This document shows, one piece after another, positions 43,695 through 51,855 of a DNA stretch of 64,000 nucleotides. The stretch covers positions 124,001-188,000 of the forward strand of contig CAWIVN010000015.1 of assembly GCA_963839515.1 (NCBI GenBank). Direction: 5' to 3'. The DNA is from Fredericiella sp963839515 (GTDB taxonomy: Bacteria; Chloroflexota; Anaerolineae; Caldilineales; Caldilineaceae). The translations under genes and the position numbers were made by a program. The notes beneath the pieces were generated by a model. That model was not told the DNA's origin. It saw only the letters and a list, made by a program, of their open reading frames with translations, and did no database searches. Each line of letters starts with the position of its first letter. The first letter of the stretch is position 1.

Positions 43695-43783
43695 CCGAAC
43701 CACTCCGGTTTCAACAGCGACACCACCAGGTAAACCAACAAAGCAAAGGCCACCAGGCCCACCATCCAGTAAAGCATGGTCAT
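43691..43783 (-). CDS. kdpF: KdpF small subunit (30 aa)
   Basis: 30 residues: a single hydrophobic helix, MTMLYWMVGLVAFALLVYLV then VSLLKPEWFG, matching KdpF in length and in its YLVxxLLxPExF ending. ATG 43783 follows a GGGAGGGAG Shine-Dalgarno. The stop TGA shares two bases with the kdpA ATG. KdpF stabilises the KdpABC complex in the membrane. Confidence 0.88.
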   Translation of the reverse strand: MTMLYWMVGLVAFALLVYLVVSLLKPEWFG

Positions 43784-43786
43784 TGC

Positions 43787-43876
43787 CTACTCCCTCCCTA
43801 ATTCATCGCAGAGATAGACGAAACCCCAGGCGAGGACAAACAGGGCCAGGATCAAGCTTAGAAACAAGGCGTCCAT
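43787..43876 (-). CDS. 29-residue membrane microprotein upstream of kdpF
   Basis: Encodes MDALFLSLILALFVLAWGFV followed by YLCDELGRE, one transmembrane helix with a short polar tail carrying Cys-Asp-Glu. It begins 1 bp after the usp stop and ends 3 bp before the kdpF ATG, so it is tightly placed in the operon. Similar tiny ORFs of the pattern hydrophobic-W-G-[FLY]-V-x-x-C-[DE]-x-L precede kdpF in other bacteria as far as I recall, usually unannotated. Function unknown; a second small Kdp-associated subunit is plausible. Confidence 0.7.
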   Translation of the reverse strand: MDALFLSLILALFVLAWGFVYLCDELGRE

Positions 43877-43877
43877 G

Positions 43878-44318
43878 TTACTGCTCCAGCTCAACCGGTC
43901 CGTCGTACAGCGCTAGGTGCTGCTGTGCCAGGTGTTGGCGCAGGACCGCAAAGCGGGCATCGCTCCAGAATGGGATCATGCTGTGCGGCGCCTTGGCAAA
44001 CACGACCGACGCGCCCATTGCGTCGGCAGCATCTCTAATCGCCCCAAAGCGGTCCCAGTATTGATAGAGCTTGACATCGCATGCCAGGCCGTGATTGGCG
44101 ACCGCAGCCGCATACGCCTGCATGATATGCGTATCCCGGTCGTTGAGCTGTAGGTAGCCAAAGCTCGTGCCCAGATACAAGGCATGCTCGACGTGCACCA
44201 TTTTGACGAGAACAATACGCCCGCCGCAACTGCGTGCCAAGGTACAGGCGCTTTGCAGCACCTGCCACGTCCACTGCGGGTCGTCAACTTGCACCATGAT
44301 CACAGGTTGCTCGCTCAT
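43878..44318 (-). CDS. Universal stress protein-like, first gene of the kdp operon
   Basis: 146 residues from ATG 44318 (GGAG 8 bp upstream). UspA-like alternating strands and helices: IMVQVDDPQWTWQVLQSACTLARSCGGRIVLVKMVHVEHALYLG, then ACDVKLYQYWDRFGAIRDAADAMGASVVFAKAP. The classical ATP-binding G-2x-G-9x-G-S/T motif is missing, so it may not bind nucleotide. It lies 1 bp upstream of the microprotein, so it is co-transcribed with kdp. KdpD also contains a USP domain. A regulatory role in the Kdp response is inference. Confidence 0.75.
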   Translation of the reverse strand: MSEQPVIMVQVDDPQWTWQVLQSACTLARSCGGRIVLVKMVHVEHALYLGTSFGYLQLNDRDTHIMQAYAAAVANHGLACDVKLYQYWDRFGAIRDAADAMGASVVFAKAPHSMIPFWSDARFAVLRQHLAQQHLALYDGPVELEQ

Positions 44319-44641
44319 TCTTTGCTCCACTTCCAACAAGCAAGGCGCCAGGCCGGGCCCTGCATTTATGCCCTTATCATGCGCCGGGTTGGCGTCAAAA
44401 AGGGGTAGGTCTTTGGGGCTGGCGCATCAAGAAAGTGTCAAGACAACACGGCGGCAGCAGCCGCGTCAATAACGGATCAGCGTTTGCGGCGCCAGCGTCA
44501 AGAAGGTATCAAGAGGGCCGAAAAAGGCTGTTTTACAATGGGATCGACCCCGTGGTGGCGTTGACGGCCGGTTTGGGGAGGTGTACAACAGTCAGCGAAA
44601 GGTTCTGCGCTGTGCAGGGCCTGCTTTGTTGAGGTCGTGTT
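44319..44641. promoter_or_regulatory. 323-bp divergent control region between usp-kdp and kimA2
   Basis: Holds two copies of the direct repeat: TCAAGA at 44427-44432/44438-44443 and at 44498-44503/44509-44514. For the minus strand a TTGACG (44398-44393) followed at 16 bp by TAAGGG (44376-44371) is a weak candidate kdp promoter. The kimA2 promoter lies further right. Confidence 0.5.
44495..44589 (+). promoter_or_regulatory. kimA2 promoter with TCAAGA direct-repeat operator
   Basis: GCGTCAAGAAGGTATCAAGA at 44495-44514; GGGATCGACCCC at 44540-44551; 9 bp further -35 TTGACG (44561-44566); 17-bp spacer ending GGGGAGGTG; -10 TACAAC (44584-44589). Spacing between elements matches the kimA1 promoter to within one base. 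Confidence 0.6.
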
Positions 44642-46696
44642 ATGAGTCTTTCACAGTTTCGCAGTCTAACGTTTGGGCGGGCCTTGCGCACCCGCGATAG
44701 CGCCCACCAGACGATCAGCAAGACGGTCGGCCTGGCAGTGTTCGCCTCCGATTCGCTTTCCTCCGTCGCCTATGCCGGCGGCGAAATCCTGCTTATCTTG
44801 GCTGTCCTCGGCACCACGTCATACTGGCTGGCTATTCCGATCACCGTGGCCATTGCGCTCCTGCTGATCATCCTGACCTTTTCGTATCGGCAGACCATTT
44901 TCGCCTATCCCAACGGCGGTGGCGCTTACGTCGTCTCGCGCGACAATCTAGGCGAAGCTGCTGCCCAAGCGGCCGGGGCAGCGCTCCTGATCGACTATAT
45001 CCTGACGGTGGCGGTCAGCATCGCTTCCGGCGTCGATCAAATGGCCAGCATCTTTCCCGTTCTCTTCAATTTCAAGGTGCAAATTTCGCTGCTGCTGATC
45101 ATGTTTATCACGTTGATGAACCTGCGCGGCGTCAAGGAGTCCGGCCGCGTCTTCGCCGTTCCCACCTATTGGTTTGTTGGCATGATGCTGATCATGATCG
45201 GCGTTGGCATGTGGCAGGCCTTCACCGGCACGCTGGGCACGGTGCAGAACGTGCCCGGCTCGGATCATCCCACGCTGTCGGTGACCGGTCTCGCCTTCAC
45301 TTTCCTGGTGCTGCGCGCCTTCAGCTCCGGAACGACCGCCCTGACCGGCGTCGAGGCGATTTCCAATGGGATTACTGCCTTTAAGCATCCCAAATCGCGC
45401 AATGCGGCCGCCACGCTGGTCTGGGATGCCGCGCTGCTGATGATTATGTTCTTGGGCCTGGGTATCTTGGGTTACCTGGTGCAGGCGCATCCCTCTGAGC
45501 AAGAAGTCTTGATTTCGCAGGTGGCGCGCACGATCTATGGTGACGGCATCATGCGCTTTCTCACCCTGTTGTCGGCCACGATCATCCTGATTATGGCGGC
45601 CAACACCAGCTTCGCCGATTTCCCCCGATTGGCGGCGCTGCACGCCGGCGACGGCTTTCTCCCGCGCCAGTTCACCTTTCGCGGCAGCAGGCTGGTCTTC
45701 TCCTGGGGCGTGATCATCCTCGCTGGCTTTGCCAGCCTGCTGATCATCATTTTTCAAGGCAGCGTAAGCCGCCTGATCCCGCTCTATGCCATCGGCGTCT
45801 TTGTCTGTTTCACCGTCTCGCAGACAGGCATGGCCAAGCGTTGGTGGCGCATCGGTTCAATGATGCGCAGCGGCGAGCTGCAGCCGGGAGGTGAGATCAT
45901 CACGCAAGGCAGCATTATTCACTTTGACCGCGCCTGGGCCCCCAAGCTGGCGCTCAACGGTTTTGGCGCTGTCATTACAGCCATCGTGGCGCTGATTTTT
46001 CTGGTGACCAAGTTCACGGGCGGCGCGTGGATGATCGTGCTGCTGATTCCAACACTGGTATGGATCTTCTTCCGCATCCACCATCACTACAAACATGTCG
46101 CCAAGGTCCTGACGACGGAGGGCGAGACGGTGCGCTTGGCGCCACGCCCGATCGAGACGATTGTGCTGGTCGGCGACGTGCATCGCGAAACGATGCGCCT
46201 GGTGGAGTTTGCCATTTCGCTGGGAGGGCCCTGGAAGGCAGTCCACATTGCCGTCAACGAAGACCGCGTCGCCGACGTTCAGCGCAAGTGGCAGGAGCGG
46301 GTCGGCGTTGGCGAACTCGTCGTGCTCCAGTCCCCCTATCGCAGCGTGACCCGGCCGTTGCACCAATATGTCAAGCGCCGGCTCAAGCACAACCCTGGCG
46401 GCTTCATCCATGTCGTACTGGGCGAGCTGCGCACCGGCAATGCCATGACCCAAGTGCTGCATCAAAACGCGCATTTGATCGAGCAGCTGGCACTCAGCGA
46501 CTTGGATGGGGTCGTAACCAGCGTCGTGCCCTTCCCATTGGAGAGCTACGAGCATGAAGAGTGGATGCATGAGGAGCTGGATGACGTCACGCCGACCATG
46601 CCGCAACCCAGCTCGCCGCAAGACTCGCCGGCACGGGCCGCCCAGCTGCCGGAAGAGCAACTGCCGGCCGATTTGCCGGAGGTCGAACGTATATGA
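44642..46696 (+). CDS. kimA: KimA-like high-affinity K+ importer (intact paralogue)
   Basis: 684 residues, about twelve membrane segments in the APC fold. Blocks shared with Bacillus KimA: ISKTVGLAVFASDSLSSVAY, SYRQTIFAYPNGGGAYVVSR, LIDYILTVAVSIASGVDQ, LTGVEAISNGI, LISQVARTIYG, IILIMAANTSFADFPRLAALHAGDGFLPRQ and LIPLYAIGVF. The C-terminal cytoplasmic domain (about 490-640) is USP-like (LVGDVHRETMRLVEFAISLGGPWKAVHIAVNED). Homologues import K+ with protons and are controlled by c-di-AMP. The final 40 residues are Pro/Gln-rich. Overlaps the 89-residue gene by ATGA. Confidence 0.9.
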   Translation: MSLSQFRSLTFGRALRTRDSAHQTISKTVGLAVFASDSLSSVAYAGGEILLILAVLGTTSYWLAIPITVAIALLLIILTFSYRQTIFAYPNGGGAYVVSRDNLGEAAAQAAGAALLIDYILTVAVSIASGVDQMASIFPVLFNFKVQISLLLIMFITLMNLRGVKESGRVFAVPTYWFVGMMLIMIGVGMWQAFTGTLGTVQNVPGSDHPTLSVTGLAFTFLVLRAFSSGTTALTGVEAISNGITAFKHPKSRNAAATLVWDAALLMIMFLGLGILGYLVQAHPSEQEVLISQVARTIYGDGIMRFLTLLSATIILIMAANTSFADFPRLAALHAGDGFLPRQFTFRGSRLVFSWGVIILAGFASLLIIIFQGSVSRLIPLYAIGVFVCFTVSQTGMAKRWWRIGSMMRSGELQPGGEIITQGSIIHFDRAWAPKLALNGFGAVITAIVALIFLVTKFTGGAWMIVLLIPTLVWIFFRIHHHYKHVAKVLTTEGETVRLAPRPIETIVLVGDVHRETMRLVEFAISLGGPWKAVHIAVNEDRVADVQRKWQERVGVGELVVLQSPYRSVTRPLHQYVKRRLKHNPGGFIHVVLGELRTGNAMTQVLHQNAHLIEQLALSDLDGVVTSVVPFPLESYEHEEWMHEELDDVTPTMPQPSSPQDSPARAAQLPEEQLPADLPEVERI

Positions 46697-46962
46697 GCCC
46701 CATACTACCCGTTATTATGGCGGATTTTCTCTGGTTTCTGGTCTTTGTCGGCTGGGTGATCCTCATCGTCGTCGGCCTGGAGGCGGACAAGCCTCTGAGC
46801 GGCGGGATCCCCGGCCACGTCGACATGCACGAGCAGCGCCAGCAGCATCACTGGGCGCTGCGCGACAGGGTCGGCGAGATCGGCGGCTGGGCAGTATTTG
46901 CGGCCGTCAGCGCACTGCTGCCCGTGATTTTGTACTGGATTTTCGCCGTGCACAGTCGCTAG
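46693..46962 (+). CDS. Small two-helix membrane protein following kimA2
   Basis: 89 residues, start overlapping the kimA2 stop (ATGA). Two hydrophobic helices (IMADFLWFLVFVGWVILIVVGLEA; GGWAVFAAVSALLPVILYWIFAV) are separated by a polar His/Gln-rich loop (HVDMHEQRQQHHWALRDRV). No family recognised. Coupled translation suggests a partner or accessory of the K+ importer; the histidines might bind metal. A hairpin follows at 46981-47001. Confidence 0.65.
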   Translation: MSPILPVIMADFLWFLVFVGWVILIVVGLEADKPLSGGIPGHVDMHEQRQQHHWALRDRVGEIGGWAVFAAVSALLPVILYWIFAVHSR

Positions 46963-46980
46963 CGGCACGAGGACCCACCT

Positions 46981-47001
46981 CCAGGAGGACCCACCTCCTG
47001 G
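46981..47001. terminator. 8-bp hairpin after the kimA2 operon
   Basis: CCAGGAGG - ACCCA - CCTCCTGG, embedded in a direct repeat of AGGACCCACCTCC (46970-46982 and 46986-46998). No U-tract follows. Confidence 0.45.
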
Positions 47002-47050
47002 CCGCAGTGTTCAGCGCATTCCGGTTGCATTATGCCGCATGCCGGCCCGA

Positions 47051-47143
47051 TCATGTGGCTTGCGTCATTGGGAAGGAGACGTAGCGCGTATCGTCGTCTT
47101 GCTGTGCTGCGGGGAGGGTGACGATGACGCGGCTGCCGCCGCA
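47051..47143 (-). pseudogene. Possible C-terminal scrap of a histidine kinase
   Basis: Minus-strand frame ending GGSRVIVTLPAAQQ..DDTRYVSFPMTQAT-stop. The GSRVIVTLP piece looks like the last strand of a HATPase domain. Nothing upstream in frame is kinase-like. The rest of 46963-47455 shows no gene on either strand. Confidence 0.3.
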
Positions 47144-47455
47144 AAAGACAGGACATTCGCCATAGGTTGACGAGAGAGGCATATGGTAGAATAAACAAGC
47201 GTTCGGCAGCTGTGCCGGTGCGCAGACTGTCATCCCATGAGCCGCAGCATAGGGAGCAATGGTTACGATATTCCCTCCTGTTTGCCTCAAGCGCCATCTA
47301 CGCGTGGTTTTCGCCGGCAGCGCCCTCCCAGAATTGAATAATGCGCCCGCAGAACGAAGCGGCAAGCCCCTGCTGTCGTTGCCGCCACGCGGGCTGTATT
47401 TTGCGCGCATACGTCGATGCACACCACGAAGCAGGTCTGTTGGACCGCTAGGACA

Positions 47456-47767
47456 ATGAGCATGCCCGATCATCAGCTAGCAGTAGATCCAAGCACATCG
47501 AAACATGAAAATGCTGAGCACTACCGCCAGGTGCTCCAAAATTCGCCTGCCATATTTGCACGCGTCGACGCTTCTCTGCGCTATGAATGGGTTTTCAACC
47601 CATCTCCGGATTTTGATTCCCTCGCCGTGGTCGGCAAGCGCGACGATGAAATAGACTCCGGATCGGGAATTGATGCGCTTGTCGAGCTGAAGCGGCGTGT
47701 ACTGGACGAAGGCGTTCAGATACGGCAGGAGATAGCCTTCGATCGGTCCGATGGGACGCACACATGA
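47456..47767 (+). CDS. PAS-domain fragment of a broken sensor kinase
   Basis: About 103 residues from ATG 47456: a PAS_4-like domain (HYRQVLQNSPAIFARVDASL, RYEWVFNPSPDF, VGKRDDEI, ELKRRVLDEGVQIRQEIAFDRSDG) that stops where the second half of the PAS should continue. The next ORF overlaps by ATGA and carries on with a different PAS half and a HisKA. I read the pair as one damaged or rearranged kinase gene rather than two proteins; a free PAS protein is the alternative. Confidence 0.5.
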   Translation: MSMPDHQLAVDPSTSKHENAEHYRQVLQNSPAIFARVDASLRYEWVFNPSPDFDSLAVVGKRDDEIDSGSGIDALVELKRRVLDEGVQIRQEIAFDRSDGTHT

Positions 47768-48723
47768 CGCCGCGCGTGCGGGCGCTGAATGCGGCGGTGA
47801 TCGCCAAGCGGCGGGCGGCCGAGACAGAATATCGCGTGGTGTGGGCGGATGGCAGTGTGCACTATGTGCGGGCGATTCCCAGCGACCGCACGCTTGACGC
47901 GCAAGGCAACATCGTGCAGCTCTCGGGCGTAGTGCAGGACATTACCGAGCGTAAGCTGCGCGAGGCGGAGCGCGAACAGCTGCTGCTCCAGCTGCAGGAT
48001 AAGGCGGAGCAGTTGACGCAGGTGATGCGCAGCGTACCGGAGGGCGTGCTCCTGCTGGACGAAGAAGACCACGTGCTGCTCGCGAACCCGAAGGCTGAGG
48101 CGCTTCTGGCGCAACTGGCGATCTATGACGCGGAGCAGCGCCTGCTTCAGCTGGGGGGAGTGGCACTGGACGCCCTGCATACCTCGCCGCCAGAGGGGCA
48201 GTGGCACACATTGCAGGCAGAACAGAAGATTCACGAGGTCATTGTGCGCCCACTTGAGGCAGGCCCGGCGCCGGCCGGCTGGGTGTTGGTGGTGCGCGAC
48301 GTCACGACCGAGCGGTCGGTACGCGAACAGCTGCAGCGGCAGGAGCGGCTGGCGGCAGTGGGGCAGCTGGCGGCGGGCATCGCCCATGACTTCAATAATC
48401 TGCTGTCGGTGATCTCGATCTATGCGGAGTTGACGAGCGAGGCGCCGGGGCTGACGGTGAAGGAGCGGGCGCGCACGCACACGATCATGGCGCAGGCGCA
48501 GCGGGCCACGCGCATGATCGGCCAGATCCTCGACTTCAGCCGGCAGTCGGTGTTTGAGCGCCAGGTTTTGGATCTGCTGCCGCTGCTCAAGGAGCAGGTG
48601 AAGCTGCTCAAGCAGGCGCTGCCCGAGAGCATTGAGATTGAGTTAGACTGCCCGCCGGGCGAGTACTTTGTGCTGGCGGACCCCACGCGCATCTGGACAA
48701 GCCGCCCTGCAGCCAACAGTTAG
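47764..48723 (+). CDS. Histidine kinase fragment lacking the ATPase domain
   Basis: 319 residues. A PAS half (EYRVVWADGSVHYVRAIPSD..GNIVQLSGVVQDITERK), a second PAS (MRSVPEGVLLLDEEDHVLLANPKAEALL) and a HisKA with phospho-acceptor LAAGIAHDFNNLLSVISIY. It ends at YFVLADPTRIWTSRPAANS, just where the HATPase N-box should begin. Without the ATPase domain it cannot autophosphorylate. With the PAS fragment upstream it is best seen as a decayed gene. The HDFNN H-box is of the NtrB-like/HWE-like hybrid kinase class. Confidence 0.6.
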   Translation: MTPRVRALNAAVIAKRRAAETEYRVVWADGSVHYVRAIPSDRTLDAQGNIVQLSGVVQDITERKLREAEREQLLLQLQDKAEQLTQVMRSVPEGVLLLDEEDHVLLANPKAEALLAQLAIYDAEQRLLQLGGVALDALHTSPPEGQWHTLQAEQKIHEVIVRPLEAGPAPAGWVLVVRDVTTERSVREQLQRQERLAAVGQLAAGIAHDFNNLLSVISIYAELTSEAPGLTVKERARTHTIMAQAQRATRMIGQILDFSRQSVFERQVLDLLPLLKEQVKLLKQALPESIEIELDCPPGEYFVLADPTRIWTSRPAANS

Positions 48724-48820
48724 CACAGGCGATTGCGGGCGCGTTGCGAGATCAAAGGCCGGCGAATGGGCAGTGTGACCTCGTACACGCCCGCGCTCTC
48801 CTCTGACCCAAGCACAGGCT

Positions 48821-50968
48821 CTAGCCCTTTGGTACCGCGATCCTCACCAGCGTCCCGCCCTCCGCCGGCGATTTGACGGTGAGGTAGCCGCCCACCATCG
48901 CCAGGAGGGTGCTGTGCAGCGCCAGACCGTTGCCGTTCGGAGTAGCCGCGGCCCTGGTATTGCCGGCGCCAAACCCCACGCCATTGTCGGCGATGGTCAG
49001 CGCCAGCTCATCAACTTCTCCCCGCTCCGCACAAAGATTGATCTGGAGACACAAGGGACGCTCCGCCATGCCGCCGCGGCCATGCGCCGCGGCATTGCGC
49101 ATGCTTTCACGCGCGGCGCCCAAGACCACCTCGCCCACGACCGCATCGACATAAACTGCCGCGGCCGCCCCCGCCTGCTCTGTACATTCTTCGTCGCTTC
49201 CATCCTGCCACACGATCTGCTCGAAACTGTGGGCGAACTCACCCTCGACCAGAGCGTGCAAGGCCCCCACTAGCTCGCATGGGTCAGGGGCTCGGGCAGG
49301 CGCCGGCTGTGTGCTGGTCAGCAGCTCGGCGATCTGCTGGTGCGCTGCAGCCAGCGTACGCAGCGTCGCGTGCACGGCGGGCTGCTGGCGGTCAGCGCCA
49401 CTCAGCTGCAAGACCGCCAGGTGCAGCGCCGGCAGGATCTCGTCGTGCAGCGCACGGCGCGTGCGTTGGTCCATCACCCGCTGCTCTGCCGTGCGCTTGC
49501 GCTGGAGTTCCATCAGCCGCAGCATCATCTGCTCGCCTGCCAGCAAATGGACAATGCGCTCGCCCGCAGCCTGGGCGGTTTCCATCTCCTCCTGGCTGTA
49601 CAAGCCGCCGTCCTGCTTTTCGCCAATCAACAGCGCGCCGATGCGCTCGCGAGCGTCCCACAGCGAAATCGCCCAGCAGTAGGGCGCAAACACCGCCCCA
49701 TCCAGCGCCGTCATCCCTGCATTGAGCTCGCGCGGTGGGCGCAGGACCGGCGCGCCGGCGTCATTGCCGTCTGGTGGATAGCGCAGCGACGTGGTGACAA
49801 GCGGGGCGACGCTGCCGAGTGGGATGAGCTGCGCGTGCGCAGTTCCCAGCACATCGCGACAAAGGGCCGCGAACAAGCTGCCGCCCGACGAGCTGCTGTC
49901 CAAAGTGCTTGCGTGCCGCGGGTTGGGCGTGAGACCTTGGCCTTGCACAAAAGGCCGCAGCCGCGCCACGAACTGTTCGCGCTCCCAAAACGATCGCCAG
50001 GCGTACAAGGCATAAAAGAGTGTCAACAGCAGGGTCGCCAGCAGCAGGCCGTAGATCGGGCGCAGATGGGCCGCGATGCTCCAGCCGACGACCGCCGCGT
50101 AGCCGCCCGCCAGCAGGATGGCGTAGCGCCAATGGCGGACAAAACTGCGGCGCGGCAGCACCCTGCCCGTAAAGATTTCGTAGGCGACGACAGCTTGCCC
50201 CAGTAAGAGCAGCGCCAGCGAAATCAAGAGTGACAGTGCCAGGTCATAGGCGGCGACCGTTTCCAGGCGCACGGTGCTCAATTCACCCCTGGCGCCCAGC
50301 GCAACCACGCTGCCGATGAAGAAGGCGACGACCAGCGTGACTGCCAGCAGCGTGCCTGCGGTCGCCAAAAGCCAGGGCAGCGCGCGCTGGCGCGCTATTT
50401 TGGTGTTGGCATTTTCTACCGCTGAGGGCTTGCGCAGTACGTCAAGCGACAAGAGGATGCAAGCGACCATCCACAGCGGGAAGAGCAGAAACAAGAGGGG
50501 TGTATTGCGCACCGCCAGCGTCCCGCTCAGATTCAGCTGTACCAGTTGGTCGTAGGCCGGGATGGGATTAGCGGCGATTAGCAGTGTGACCAACCCCGCC
50601 AGCCAGAAGACCATGAGCCACAGGCAGGCGCGGTGCCGGCGTTTGAGGTCGCTGTGCGGAGCGGCCCAATAGCCGCTAAACCACAGCACGGCGACATACC
50701 AGGTAAAGGGCGCAACTGTCACCGGGAACCAGCCTGCCCGCCACCAGAAGTCGAGACCATCCAGATTCAACGCCAGCTCTTGCCCCAGGATAGCGCTGTG
50801 GCTGATGAAAAAGATTGCGCCCAGCAGCAGCCCACCGCCCAGCAGCCAAACGCCCCAATCGCGGCGGTTGGCGTTGAGAAGAACGGTCAATCCCAACCAC
50901 AGCAGCAGGATCGTGTTGAAGAGCGAAACGGCGATGATGGCCCAGTCCAGCCAAAAGCGTCCGGTCAT
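48821..50968 (-). CDS. Multi-pass membrane sensor histidine kinase of the NarL type
   Basis: 715 residues; ATG 50968 overlaps the response regulator stop (ATGA). N-terminal about 330 residues hold eight or nine membrane helices in a 7TM-like sensor. A GAF-like region follows (about 375-470, FAPYCWAISLWDARERIGALLIGE), then a HisKA_3-type H-box RRALHDEILPALHLAVLQLSG and a HATPase (ESMRNAAAHGRGG; LTIADNGVGFG; GNGLALHSTLLAMVGGYLTV). The signal is unknown. Pairs with the LuxR-type regulator immediately upstream, and the pair is divergent from the radical SAM gene. Confidence 0.88.
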   Translation of the reverse strand: MTGRFWLDWAIIAVSLFNTILLLWLGLTVLLNANRRDWGVWLLGGGLLLGAIFFISHSAILGQELALNLDGLDFWWRAGWFPVTVAPFTWYVAVLWFSGYWAAPHSDLKRRHRACLWLMVFWLAGLVTLLIAANPIPAYDQLVQLNLSGTLAVRNTPLLFLLFPLWMVACILLSLDVLRKPSAVENANTKIARQRALPWLLATAGTLLAVTLVVAFFIGSVVALGARGELSTVRLETVAAYDLALSLLISLALLLLGQAVVAYEIFTGRVLPRRSFVRHWRYAILLAGGYAAVVGWSIAAHLRPIYGLLLATLLLTLFYALYAWRSFWEREQFVARLRPFVQGQGLTPNPRHASTLDSSSSGGSLFAALCRDVLGTAHAQLIPLGSVAPLVTTSLRYPPDGNDAGAPVLRPPRELNAGMTALDGAVFAPYCWAISLWDARERIGALLIGEKQDGGLYSQEEMETAQAAGERIVHLLAGEQMMLRLMELQRKRTAEQRVMDQRTRRALHDEILPALHLAVLQLSGADRQQPAVHATLRTLAAAHQQIAELLTSTQPAPARAPDPCELVGALHALVEGEFAHSFEQIVWQDGSDEECTEQAGAAAAVYVDAVVGEVVLGAARESMRNAAAHGRGGMAERPLCLQINLCAERGEVDELALTIADNGVGFGAGNTRAAATPNGNGLALHSTLLAMVGGYLTVKSPAEGGTLVRIAVPKG

Positions 50969-51705
50969 GTTGTGTAGGGTTCCCACTCGCCGCGCGCGTT
51001 GAGCGTGTAGGCTGCGCCATCGTCGTCCCAGCGGATCAGCCGCCGGCTGTGCACGATGATGGCGGCACGCGTGCGCGCCGTCTTCTCGTCGGCGGCGCTG
51101 TCTGCCAACCCCCACGCCGCATAGATTTCGCCGTTGGTGCGGCTGATCGTACGCTTGTCGCGAAAACCGAGCCGCGCCGCAATTTGCTGGTTGGTCAATC
51201 CCGCTGCCAGCATCCGCGCTACGGCCTGCTCGTTTGGCTCCAACAGGCTCATCGGGTCTTGTTCGTCACGGTGGCGCACTTCCTGCATGCGCGCCTCGAC
51301 ACTGGGGTCGACAAAGCTGCGCCCCGCCACCGCGTCGCGCAGAAGCGGCACGATCATCTCCGGCAGCAAATAGTTGGATTTGCGCACATAGGCGTAGTGA
51401 GTGAGGATGCCCGCGCCGCGAAAGGTGCGGTAGTAGGCATCGTCATCCTGGATCGAGTAAAAGACGACGGGCTGGCGCGGGTACTCGCGGCGGATGGCGA
51501 TGGCTGCGGTAATGCCATCGATCTCGCCGGCCAAGGCCACATCCATCAGGATCGCCTCGGGCGCGCCCGAGGCAAGACAAAACTCCAGAGCATCCTCGCC
51601 GCGCGCGACGGCCCCCACGACCTGCAGCGCACCCGTCGCCTCCAGCCCTGTCTTTAGCCCTGCTTGTAAGCGCAAATTGTCCTCGACCAATAAGATTTTG
51701 AGCAT
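50965..51705 (-). CDS. Response regulator with LuxR-like HTH
   Basis: 246 residues from ATG 51705. Receiver domain: KILLVEDNLRLQAG with acidic pocket, phospho-acceptor Asp in AILMDVALAGEIDG, then VVFYSIQDDDAYY and YVRKSNYLLPEM (Lys of the switch). The C-terminal HTH region is LEPNEQAVARMLAAGLTNQQIAARLGF, followed by an unusual tail. Partner of the membrane kinase, whose start it overlaps. The 150 bp to the divergent radical SAM gene is the likely target promoter region. Confidence 0.9.
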   Translation of the reverse strand: MLKILLVEDNLRLQAGLKTGLEATGALQVVGAVARGEDALEFCLASGAPEAILMDVALAGEIDGITAAIAIRREYPRQPVVFYSIQDDDAYYRTFRGAGILTHYAYVRKSNYLLPEMIVPLLRDAVAGRSFVDPSVEARMQEVRHRDEQDPMSLLEPNEQAVARMLAAGLTNQQIAARLGFRDKRTISRTNGEIYAAWGLADSAADEKTARTRAAIIVHSRRLIRWDDDGAAYTLNARGEWEPYTT

Positions 51706-51855
51706 ACCTCCACCTTGCGGCCAACGCCACCTGGCGGTCAAGCACCCAAGTGCGTCTGGCCGTGCACTTAAACGGTGGCGCGGCCAGTGCGCTTCCGCTA
51801 CTGTTGCCACACAGTACCCATAGCGACACCAATCGAGCAGAGAGGAGTAGACGCA

